From JANOBJ01 sp031411575 (GTDB taxonomy: Bacteria > Pseudomonadota > Gammaproteobacteria > Burkholderiales > Burkholderiaceae_C): 6,381 bases of DNA. This document shows positions 1 through 5,583 of this stretch, one piece after another. The notes beneath the pieces are model-generated. The model saw only the letters and a list, made by a program, of their open reading frames with translations. It did no database searches and had not been told where the DNA came from. The translations under genes were made by a program, and so were the position numbers. Every line of letters begins with the position of its first letter. The stretch's first letter is position 1. The stretch is from assembly GCA_031411575.1 (NCBI GenBank), contig JANOBJ010000219.1:1-6381 (forward strand), written 5' to 3'.

Positions 1-539
1 GAGAACGGTTCGTCCATCAGGATGATGTCGGGGTCGAGCGCGAGCGTCTGGGCCAGCGCCGTGCGCTTGCGCATGCCGCCCGACAGCTGGTGCGGGTAGC
101 GGTCGCCAAAGCCGTGCAGACCCACGCGCTCCAGCCAGGCCTGGGCCTGGCTGCGGGCCTCACCGTCAGGCACGCCGTGGTACTGCAGGCCCACCATCAC
201 GTTGCCGAGCGCGCTGCGCCAGGGCATCAGCGCGTCGGTCTGGAACATGTAGCTGGCGCGCCGGTTGATGCCCGTCAGCGGCTCGCCAAACACCCGCACC
301 TCGCCGGACGACGCCTCCAGCAGCCCGGCGCCGATGTTCAGCAGCGTGGATTTGCCGCAGCCGGTCGGGCCAACCACCGACACAAATTCGCCCGCGCGTA
401 CCCGCAGCGTGGTGTCGGCCACAGCGGTGTAGCGCCGGCTGGCGTCGTCGCGCGAGCGGAAGGTGCAGCTGATGTTGAGCAGTTCCAGCGCGAACGGCGG
501 CGCTGGCGAAGCGGGAGCAGCGCCCGGTTCCGGACTCAT
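1..539 (-). CDS. ABC transporter ATP-binding protein, nitrate/sulfonate/taurine type (C-terminus off the window)
   Basis: This is the cytoplasmic ATPase of an ABC importer; it hydrolyses ATP to drive uptake of the ligand captured by the binding protein encoded just upstream. The first 179 residues are visible. Walker A is GPTGCGKST at residues 57-65, the Q-loop glutamine is Q100, the signature LSGGM is at 152-156, and Walker B (IILMDEP, with D176 and the catalytic E177) is at 172-178. The frame is still open at the left edge, so about 80-100 residues with the D-loop and H-loop histidine are probably missing from view. The ATG overlaps the stop of the binding-protein gene in ATGA, which implies translational coupling. 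The motifs and the NMT1-type partner place it in the TauB/SsuB/NrtD family. The substrate cannot be told from the ATPase. A permease gene is expected further left. Confidence 0.95.
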   Translation of the reverse strand, partial: MSPEPGAAPASPAPPFALELLNISCTFRSRDDASRRYTAVADTTLRVRAGEFVSVVGPTGCGKSTLLNIGAGLLEASSGEVRVFGEPLTGINRRASYMFQTDALMPWRSALGNVMVGLQYHGVPDGEARSQAQAWLERVGLHGFGDRYPHQLSGGMRKRTALAQTLALDPDIILMDEPF

Positions 540-1582
540 GCCTTGAAGCGGTCCTTGGCCCTGCGCGCAAACTCGTTGGTGTAGGTCTTGCCGAGTTCGA
601 TGCGGTCTGGTTTCACGGTCGGCTCGAAGCTGGCCAGCGCCCTCAGCGCGGTCTTGGCGCCTTCATCGGGGATCATCCCGTCCAGCGCAATGGCCTCGCG
701 CACCTTGGTGAACGACGCCAGGTACAGCGCGCGGTCGCCCAGCAGGTACGACTCGGGCACCGTCTTGATCAGGTCGGACGGCCCTGCCGTCTGCAGCCAT
801 TTCAGGGCGTGCACGATGGCGTTGGCCATCGCCTGGCAGGTGTTGGGATTCTTCTGCACGAACTCGGACGGCGCGTACAGACAGCCGGCGGGCATGGGGC
901 CGCCAAAGACCTCCTGTGTGCCCTTGAGCGTGCGCGTGTCCGCGATGATCCGCACGTCGCCCTTTTGTTCCAGCATGGTCATCACCGGGTCGGTGTTGCT
1001 CATGGCGTCGATCTGGCCCGAGCGCAACGCTGCCAGCGCGCCCGCCGAGGTGCCCACGCCAATGAAGCTCACGTCGGCGGCCTTGATGCCCGCGCGCGAC
1101 AAAATCAGGTTGGCCACCATGTTGGTGGACGAACCCGGCGCCGACACGCCAATCTTCTTGCCCCTCAAGTCGGCCAGCGCCTTGTAGTCGGGCATGGCCT
1201 TGGTGGACACGCCCATGGCGATTTGCGGCGCGCGCCCCTGCAGCACGAACGCCTGGAAAAACTGGTTTTTGCTTTGCAGGTTGATGGTGTGCTCGTAGGC
1301 CCCGCTCACCACGTCAGCCGAGCCGCCCACCACCGCCTGCAGCGCGCGGGCGCCGCCGGCAAAGTCGCTGATCTCGACGTCCAGCCCTTCGGCCTTGAAG
1401 TAGCCCAGCTGCTCGGCAATTGTCAGGGGCAGGTAGTAAAACGCCGCCTTGCCGCCCACGGCCAGCGCGATTTTCGATTTTTCGAGCTTGCCCTGTGCGC
1501 GCAGGGCCGGTGCGGCCAGCGCCACCGCGCCCATCCCCGCGAGGGCGCCGAATCTTCGCCGGCTCAGACGGTTGCTATCCAT
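536..1582 (-). CDS. ABC transporter substrate-binding protein, NMT1/SsuA/TauA-like, Tat-exported
   Basis: Periplasmic binding protein of 348 residues that captures the ligand for the ABC importer whose ATPase follows it. The N-terminus carries a twin-arginine signal: SRRRF at residues 7-11, a hydrophobic stretch at about 12-26, and a likely cleavage after ALRA (residue 29). The following section has the family pattern: a lobe with GYFKAEGLDVEI, then AGGARALQAVVGGSADVV, typical of NMT1/THI5-like proteins that bind sulfonates, taurine, nitrate or pyrimidine-related compounds. The ligand is not determined. I chose the ATG at 1582 because it places the Tat motif at the usual position and has a GAGAGG about 12 bases upstream. 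An in-frame ATG at 1654 would add 24 residues ahead of the signal and has no properly spaced ribosome-binding site. The gene overlaps the ATPase gene by four bases. Confidence 0.93.
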   Translation of the reverse strand: MDSNRLSRRRFGALAGMGAVALAAPALRAQGKLEKSKIALAVGGKAAFYYLPLTIAEQLGYFKAEGLDVEISDFAGGARALQAVVGGSADVVSGAYEHTINLQSKNQFFQAFVLQGRAPQIAMGVSTKAMPDYKALADLRGKKIGVSAPGSSTNMVANLILSRAGIKAADVSFIGVGTSAGALAALRSGQIDAMSNTDPVMTMLEQKGDVRIIADTRTLKGTQEVFGGPMPAGCLYAPSEFVQKNPNTCQAMANAIVHALKWLQTAGPSDLIKTVPESYLLGDRALYLASFTKVREAIALDGMIPDEGAKTALRALASFEPTVKPDRIELGKTYTNEFARRAKDRFKA

Positions 1583-1593
1583 AGTTTTTTTTG

Positions 1594-1620
1594 ACCTCTC
1601 TGTTTTAGTTGACAGGAGGT
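1594..1620 (-). promoter_or_regulatory. Possible hairpin masking the ribosome-binding site of the binding-protein gene
   Basis: In the minus-strand transcript, ACCTCCTG (1620-1613) can pair with CAGAGAGGT (1602-1594), giving eight base pairs with one bulged A around a ten-base loop. The 3' arm contains the only Shine-Dalgarno-like sequence (GAGAGG) ahead of the ATG at 1582, and the 5' arm is itself an anti-Shine-Dalgarno sequence. If it folds, it would lower initiation of the transporter operon. The pairing is seen directly; the regulatory role is inference. Confidence 0.35.
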
Positions 1621-1676
1621 TAGGCCGCACATCGCCAATGCGCATCGGGAACATCCCTCGCGGGTTTTCACGTAAC

Positions 1677-1690
1677 GCGCCGCGGGGCGC
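1677..1690 (-). other. GC-rich stem-loop just after the MAPEG gene
   Basis: GCGCC and GGCGC flank a four-base loop, beginning 11 bases after the TAG of the MAPEG gene in the transcribed direction. No run of U follows, so it is a weak terminator candidate at best. The rest of the gap to the transporter gene (1583-1701) holds two short palindromes, ATGCGCAT at 1638-1645 and GGGA-ACA-TCCC at 1647-1657, which could be operator-like. I see no clear -35/-10 pair there. Confidence 0.25.
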
Positions 1691-1701
1691 CGGCAGAACG
1701 T

Positions 1702-2115
1702 CTAGCGGTAGCCTGTGAACAGGATGGCGATGTTGACCAGCAGGCCCAGCGACCACATCCACGTCCGCACGGTGGCGAGATCGGCCACGTACATCATGAT
1801 GTAGAGCAGTCGCAACACAATGTAAATGAACGCCAGGATATCGAGCCGCGCCTGGTGCGCGCCGAGCTGGTGCGCAATCACGACGGCCCCGATGAAGAAC
1901 GGCAGGCCCTCAAAGCTGTTGGTCTGCGCGGCGTTGGCGCGCGCCCGCCAGTCGGTCTGGTGGGCCAGCCAGGCACGCGGGTTGTGGTTGTCATACCCGC
2001 CCTCGCGGCGCGGCGTGCTGAAGGTGCCGTACTTGGCTATGCCGGCGCAGACGATGGGCAGCAGCGCGGCAATCAGCACGCACCAGTAGGCAACCGTGAA
2101 GTGGGGATAGCTCAT
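1702..2115 (-). CDS. MAPEG family integral membrane protein
   Basis: A 137-residue inner-membrane protein of the MAPEG superfamily (membrane-associated proteins in eicosanoid and glutathione metabolism). Four hydrophobic helices are visible: about residues 7-25, 69-84, 90-110 and 117-134. The family hallmark lies between helices 1 and 2: RANAAQTNSFEGLPFF, with the conserved Asn and Glu and the following Pro. Bacterial members are often small, and their substrates are mostly unknown; some act as glutathione transferases or peroxidases, but activity here is not shown. An in-frame TTG at 2124 would add three residues. I prefer the ATG at 2115, although neither start has a good Shine-Dalgarno sequence. 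The gene follows recR after about 115 bases and has its own candidate promoter, so it need not be cotranscribed with recR. Confidence 0.9.
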   Translation of the reverse strand: MSYPHFTVAYWCVLIAALLPIVCAGIAKYGTFSTPRREGGYDNHNPRAWLAHQTDWRARANAAQTNSFEGLPFFIGAVVIAHQLGAHQARLDILAFIYIVLRLLYIMMYVADLATVRTWMWSLGLLVNIAILFTGYR

Positions 2116-2150
2116 GGGGGTCAAATGAGGTATTTTTGGGGTGTTTCAGG

Positions 2151-2168
2151 CCCCATGTCCTTATGGGG
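2151..2168 (-). other. Stem-loop in the leader of the MAPEG gene
   Basis: A perfect six-base inverted repeat, CCCCAT and ATGGGG, around a six-base loop, lies 35 bases upstream of the MAPEG ATG. No T-run follows on either strand, so it is not a standard terminator. If the extended -10 at 2190-2198 is used, this hairpin lies inside the 5' untranslated leader. Confidence 0.35.
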
Positions 2169-2189
2169 TGGTCATTGTTCGCTATGTAA

Positions 2190-2198
2190 ATAATAGCA
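2190..2198 (-). promoter_or_regulatory. Candidate extended -10 promoter for the MAPEG gene
   Basis: Reading the minus strand, TGC TATTAT matches the extended -10 form TGnTATAAT with five of six -10 bases correct, in the only AT-rich patch of an otherwise GC-rich gap. No -35 hexamer is found at the usual spacing, which extended -10 promoters tolerate. A GCTAT/ATAGC inverted repeat with a seven-base spacer (2181-2197) overlaps it and could be an operator. Predicted transcription would start near 2183, leaving a leader of about 68 bases. Confidence 0.4.
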
Positions 2199-2231
2199 TA
2201 TGCCGGTCGGGCAACGCGCTACGGCCCGTCG

Positions 2232-2822
2232 TCAGCGCCGATCCACCAGCGCATGCGCAATGGTGCCCAGGTCCACGTATTCCAGCTCGCTGCCGGCCGG
2301 GACGCCGCGCGCCAGCCGCGTCACCTGCAGGCCACGGCTCTTGAGCGCCTCGCCGATCACATGCGCGGTGGCCTCGCCCTCGGCGGTGAAGTTGGTGGCC
2401 AGGATCACCTCTTTCACGGTGCCTTCGGCCGCGCGGTCAAACAGCTTTTGCAGGCCGATGTCCTTGGGGCCAATGCCATCCAGCGGGCTGAGCTTGCCCA
2501 TCAGCACGAAATACAGCCCCTTGTAGGCACCGGTGCGCTCCACCGCCGATTGATCGGCCGGCGTCTCGACCACGCACAGCTTGGTCGGATCGCGCTGCGG
2601 GTCGCGGCAGGTGCTGCAGATGTCCGATTCGGTGAAGGTGTGGCACTGCGCGCAATGCACCATGTTCTGCGTGGCCTGCTGCAGCGCCTGCGCCATCAGC
2701 TGCGCGCCTTCACGGTCGTGCTGCAGCAGGTGGTAGGCCATGCGCGAGGCCGATTTCACGCCCACGCCGGGCAGCCGGCGCAGCGCCTGGATCAGCGCGT
2801 CGAGCGCGTTGGTGTCGGACAC
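2232..2822 (-). CDS. recR: Recombination mediator protein RecR
   Basis: RecR acts with RecO (and RecF) in the cytoplasm to load RecA onto SSB-coated single-stranded DNA during gap repair. The 196-residue length is typical. In order: a helix-hairpin-helix DNA-binding segment at about 11-33 (RRLPGVGVKSASRMAYHLL); a four-cysteine zinc site C57, C60, C69, C72; a Toprim domain from about 80 to 175 with VVETPAD at 84-90, LSPLDGIGP at 111-119 and NFTAEGEATA at 144-153; and a C-terminal segment with GVPAGSELEYVD (173-184). The start is GTG at 2822, four bases after the ybaB stop and without a well-spaced Shine-Dalgarno sequence, so translation is probably coupled to ybaB. The next in-frame Met lies inside the helix-hairpin-helix, which excludes a later start. 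Ends at TGA. Confidence 0.98.
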   Translation of the reverse strand: MSDTNALDALIQALRRLPGVGVKSASRMAYHLLQHDREGAQLMAQALQQATQNMVHCAQCHTFTESDICSTCRDPQRDPTKLCVVETPADQSAVERTGAYKGLYFVLMGKLSPLDGIGPKDIGLQKLFDRAAEGTVKEVILATNFTAEGEATAHVIGEALKSRGLQVTRLARGVPAGSELEYVDLGTIAHALVDRR

Positions 2823-2826
2823 TGGC

Positions 2827-3159
2827 TCAGAAGGGGAATTTCATTCCGCCGGGCAAGCCGGGCATGCCCGCTGTGAGCTTGCCCATTTTCTCCTGCGAGG
2901 TTTCCTCAGCCTTGCGCACGGCGGCGTTGAAGGCCGCGGCCACCAGGTCTTCGAGCATGTCCTTGTCATCAGCCAGCAGGCTTGGGTCGATGGTGATGCG
3001 CTTGACGTCGTGCTTGCAGGTCATGGTGACCTTCACCAGACCAGCGCCCGACTCGCCCGTGACCTCGACAAAGGCCAGTTCGTCCTGCGCTTTTTTCAGG
3101 TTTTCCTGCATGGCCTGGGCCTGCTTCATCAGGCCGGCGAGTTGCCCTTTGTTGAACAT
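2827..3159 (-). CDS. ybaB: YbaB/EbfC family nucleoid-associated protein
   Basis: A 110-residue DNA-binding protein of the YbaB/EbfC family, which forms homodimers and coats nucleoid DNA. The N-terminal helix (FNKGQLAGLMKQAQAMQENLKKAQ in part, residues 2-25) is the family's long coiled helix. A beta-sheet core follows (EVTGESGAGLVKVTMT, about 32-47), then VKRITIDPSLL, the acidic LEDLVAAAFNAAVRKAEE helix and a Gly/Pro/Met-rich tail with GMPGLPGG. The ATG at 3159 is preceded by AGAAGGA with seven bases of spacing, an excellent ribosome-binding site; a longer upstream reading (from 3234) has no such support. The gene is followed by recR after four bases, the usual pairing. Its other usual neighbour, dnaX, is separated from it here by a 2.3-kb gene. 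Confidence 0.97.
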   Translation of the reverse strand: MFNKGQLAGLMKQAQAMQENLKKAQDELAFVEVTGESGAGLVKVTMTCKHDVKRITIDPSLLADDKDMLEDLVAAAFNAAVRKAEETSQEKMGKLTAGMPGLPGGMKFPF

Positions 3160-3179
3160 CGCAAATTCCTTCTCGATAC

Positions 3180-3193
3180 GGGCGGCGCCGCCC
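3180..3193 (-). other. 14-base perfect palindrome ahead of ybaB
   Basis: GGGCGGCGCCGCCC is self-complementary over 14 bases and can fold as a five-pair GC stem with a four-base loop. It ends about a dozen bases upstream of the ybaB Shine-Dalgarno sequence. With no following U-run it is unlikely to be an intrinsic terminator for the upstream gene. It may be a leader hairpin, an mRNA-processing or 3'-end stabilising element, or a protein-binding site. Confidence 0.4.
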
Positions 3194-3212
3194 TGGGGAT
3201 TCAGATGATTTG

Positions 3213-3221
3213 AGTCTAGCA
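3213..3221 (-). promoter_or_regulatory. Candidate extended -10 promoter for ybaB-recR
   Basis: On the minus strand TGC TAGACT fits the extended -10 form, keeping the key T, A and final T of the hexamer (four of six bases). It lies 53 bases ahead of the ybaB start and downstream of the DUF11 gene, so it could keep ybaB-recR expressed independently of the inserted gene. No -35 is found at 16-18 bases. The call is weak. Confidence 0.28.
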
Positions 3222-3250
3222 GGCGGGCGTGCAACCGGCCGTGACAAGGC

Positions 3251-5509
3251 TCAGGGAAGCCCGGTGGCGGTTACCCCGCACGTCAGCACAAAGCGCAGGC
3301 TGGAATTGGCCGGGAATGCCGGAATCGACAGACCCGCCTGCAGGCCCGCCACAGTGACCGTGCCGGGGCAGGTGGCGGTGGGCGGCCCGACGATGGCGGT
3401 GCAGGTCACGGCGGTGCAGACCAGCCCGGCAACGGCCGGGTCACTCAGCACCGACCCTGCGGCGTCGCTCGGGCCTGCGTTGGCGATGGTGAGGGTATAG
3501 CTGGTGGTGCTGCCGGCCACCAGCGTGTCGGTGCCGTTGGTCTTGGTGATCGACAAATTGACCGAGGGGCTGATGCTGACGGTGTCGGTGCCGCTGTTGT
3601 TGCCGGTCTGGGACGCGCCCTCGCAGGCGCACGCGGCGGTGGCGGTGTTGGTGACGGTGCCGGTGGCATTGGGCGTGACGGTCAGCACAATGGTCGGATA
3701 GCTCGCGCCGCTGGCCAGCACATCGGTGCGCACGCAGGTGGTGGTGGCGAGCGTGCAGGTCCAGCCGGCGCCGCTGATCGCCAGCGGCGTCAGCGCGCCC
3801 GGTAGCAGATCGGTCAGCGTGACGGTGCCGAATGTCGGCGCGGGGCCGTTGTTGGTGACCACGATGTTGAAAGTCGGGGTGTTCGGCCCGCCTTGCTGCA
3901 AGTAGAAGCCGGCCGGCGTGTGCGTCTTGCTCACCGCCAGATCAGGGCTGGCCACCACCAGCGTGGCGGGTTGGTCGCCGGGGGTCACCGCGTCGGAATC
4001 GCTGGTGTCGGTGTAGGGTGTCAGCAGCGTCTGCGCGGTGTAGCTGATGACGGCGGAATTGGTGATGCGCGTATCGCCCGGAACCGCCGCGTTGACCGTG
4101 ACCTGGAACGTGACCGTCTGCGCGTCGCCAGGGTTGAGCGTGCCGCCAATGGTGGCGGTGGCGGTGCGACCGACCCTGAACGTGACCGTGTTGCCGGAGA
4201 AATCGGCCGAGTCGTCGCCAGTGGCATCGGTTCTGGCGCCCAGCGTCACCCCGGCGGGGGCACCGGTGACGCGCAACGAGTTCGCCACATAGGTGGTGTT
4301 GACGGGAATCGCATCGCGCAGCACCGCGCGGATGGCCGGGTCATTGCCGGTGTTGGCAAAGGCAATCGTGTACTCGATCACGTCGCCCGGCACCAGCACG
4401 CCGCCATTGACGTCGCGGCCGGACTTGATAAGCGTGTCCTTGATGTTGGGCACGAAGATATTGGTGGCCAGCGTGATCACGCCCACGTCAATCGTCTCGC
4501 TGCTGGACGAGACGCGCACCGCGGCAGAACTGGCACCGTTGGGCAGCTGCGTATTGGGCGTGAAGATGTCGGCATCAAACCCCAGCGTGTTCTGGTAGGC
4601 GGGATTGCGCGCGGTGTTCAGTACGCCGTTGGTGCTGATGGTGCTGTTGAATACATCCGTCTGTGGATTGACGGCGTTGGATACCGGAGACAGCCCCGCG
4701 GTGCTGGTGCCGAATTGCAAGCCTGCGGCTCCCTCCGTCGACCCCCGGTCCCCGTCGTAGCCCACCACGCCCAGGCTGCTGGTGACGGTGCCAAACGGCG
4801 GCGTGTTGAAGCCGGACAGCGCAATGTCGACCGAGCCAGCGCCGGCCAGCCGCTGGTAGCCGTCGTACACCACCAAGTTGCGGGTGGGCGCGGCGGGGTC
4901 GCGGCGCACCACCACCAGCGTCCAGGCCGCGTAGAAATTGTTGGCGGCAAACGTGGTGGTGATATTAGCGACCGTGTAGGTGCCCGCGCCCGCCGCCGAC
5001 ACGATGGCCGTGACGTCGCGAAACGACTGGTATTCCGTGGGCGCGCCGCCGCCGTCATCGTCGGTCACGGTGGCGGTGACGGTCTGGTAGGCCGCCGCGC
5101 CCGGCGTCTTGAGCAGCACCGACCCGCGCGCCGCCGCCGACGATGAGCCCGCCCAGTACAGGCCCGCCCACAGCACGCCGCCACCGGCGGGAATGGTCAG
5201 GCCGGCGCTGGACGAGTTGTAGTTGCCCGCTACCGGGTCGATGTTGACATTGACCGGCGGGCCAACGGCCGCGGTGCTGTATTGGTTGTTGGTGACGCCG
5301 GTCGCGCTGTAGGCCGCTTGGCGCACATTGCTGCAGCTGGCGGCAGTGGGTGAGCCGCAGGTCACCGAGGCATTGGCCGCGAAAACGATGTCACCATTGG
5401 CGTTGGCCACAAAGCGCTGCGCGAACGCGCGTTGCGCGGCTTCGGACGGCGCGGGCACGATCAGGCCGGCAAGGCCAAGTGCCAAAGCCAACAGCGACTG
5501 GAGCGTCAA
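3251..5509 (-). CDS. Exported DUF11-repeat surface protein
   Basis: A 752-residue secreted or surface protein of unrecognised specific function. A hydrophobic signal sequence (about residues 4-24, cleavage probably after SEAA) is followed by an N-terminal region of about 330 residues rich in Ala, Gly, Ser, Thr and Val, predicted all-beta, with GGGVLWAGLYWAG (109-121), AAWTLVVVRRDP (194-205) and VVYDGYQR (213-220). Three DUF11-type beta-sandwich repeats follow, at about 355-510, 522-645 and 650-752, each opening with a xLxxxK.. strand and carrying an YTIAFANTGND or IVVTNNGPAP type strand. Cysteines occur in close pairs (51/59, 585/592, 627/629, 698/703), fitting disulfides outside the cytoplasm. 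No LPXTG, PEP-CTERM or C-terminal membrane anchor is seen, and the last repeat stops short. The start shown is TTG at 5509; ATT at 5518 is an alternative with a better-placed ribosome-binding site. The gene lies between dnaX (74 bases away) and ybaB (91 bases away). Confidence 0.88.
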   Translation of the reverse strand: MTLQSLLALALGLAGLIVPAPSEAAQRAFAQRFVANANGDIVFAANASVTCGSPTAASCSNVRQAAYSATGVTNNQYSTAAVGPPVNVNIDPVAGNYNSSSAGLTIPAGGGVLWAGLYWAGSSSAAARGSVLLKTPGAAAYQTVTATVTDDDGGGAPTEYQSFRDVTAIVSAAGAGTYTVANITTTFAANNFYAAWTLVVVRRDPAAPTRNLVVYDGYQRLAGAGSVDIALSGFNTPPFGTVTSSLGVVGYDGDRGSTEGAAGLQFGTSTAGLSPVSNAVNPQTDVFNSTISTNGVLNTARNPAYQNTLGFDADIFTPNTQLPNGASSAAVRVSSSSETIDVGVITLATNIFVPNIKDTLIKSGRDVNGGVLVPGDVIEYTIAFANTGNDPAIRAVLRDAIPVNTTYVANSLRVTGAPAGVTLGARTDATGDDSADFSGNTVTFRVGRTATATIGGTLNPGDAQTVTFQVTVNAAVPGDTRITNSAVISYTAQTLLTPYTDTSDSDAVTPGDQPATLVVASPDLAVSKTHTPAGFYLQQGGPNTPTFNIVVTNNGPAPTFGTVTLTDLLPGALTPLAISGAGWTCTLATTTCVRTDVLASGASYPTIVLTVTPNATGTVTNTATAACACEGASQTGNNSGTDTVSISPSVNLSITKTNGTDTLVAGSTTSYTLTIANAGPSDAAGSVLSDPAVAGLVCTAVTCTAIVGPPTATCPGTVTVAGLQAGLSIPAFPANSSLRFVLTCGVTATGLP

Positions 5510-5524
5510 TCGGAGAATGCGTCA

Positions 5525-5530
5525 CCTCGC
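5525..5530 (-). promoter_or_regulatory. Ribosome-binding site that questions the DUF11 gene start
   Basis: GCGAGG in the transcribed strand lies 15 bases before the TTG at 5509, which is too far, but only six bases before an in-frame ATT at 5518. An in-frame TGA at 5524-5522 rules out any start further upstream. Starting at ATT would give the signal peptide an N-terminal MLRLTLQ with a positive charge, which the TTG start lacks. ATT starts are rare (infC and pcnB in E. coli are known cases). Confidence 0.4.
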
Positions 5531-5583
5531 AATTTTTTGTTTTGTACTGGATAGTGCGTATAGCGATCTGATGGTAACCAGCG

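Noticed and set aside
166..570. 134-codon minus-strand open frame overlapping the ABC ATPase
   Set aside because: It is a shifted frame of the ATPase gene; the frame starting at 539 carries Walker A, signature and Walker B.
809..1594. 261-codon plus-strand open frame opposite the binding-protein gene
   Set aside because: Composition is typical of an antisense shadow (His, Arg, Ala), and the minus strand encodes a clear Tat-exported binding protein.
1609..1614. TTGACA on the plus strand as a -35 box
   Set aside because: No plus-strand gene follows and no matching -10 lies at suitable spacing; it falls in the hairpin loop and arm of the minus-strand leader.
2210..2231. CGGGC/GCCCG inverted repeat after recR as a terminator
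   Set aside because: Five pairs around an 11-base loop with no following U-run in the direction of transcription.
3893..5146. 417-codon open frame on the plus strand opposite the DUF11 gene
   Set aside because: Its product is Arg/Gly/His/Val-rich low-complexity text with no domain, as expected from the antisense of GC-rich codons; the minus-strand frame has a signal peptide and recognisable repeats.
3251..5509. DNA-level tandem repeats, CRISPR or phage tail origin for the DUF11 gene
   Set aside because: The repeats are visible only as diverged protein folds; no repeated DNA units, phage genes or direct flanking repeats were seen.
5510..5583. Promoter in the AT-rich dnaX-DUF11 gap
   Set aside because: The best pair (TTACCA and TATCCA, 18 bases apart) matches poorly, so I do not list it as a feature although the AT-rich patch could still initiate transcription.
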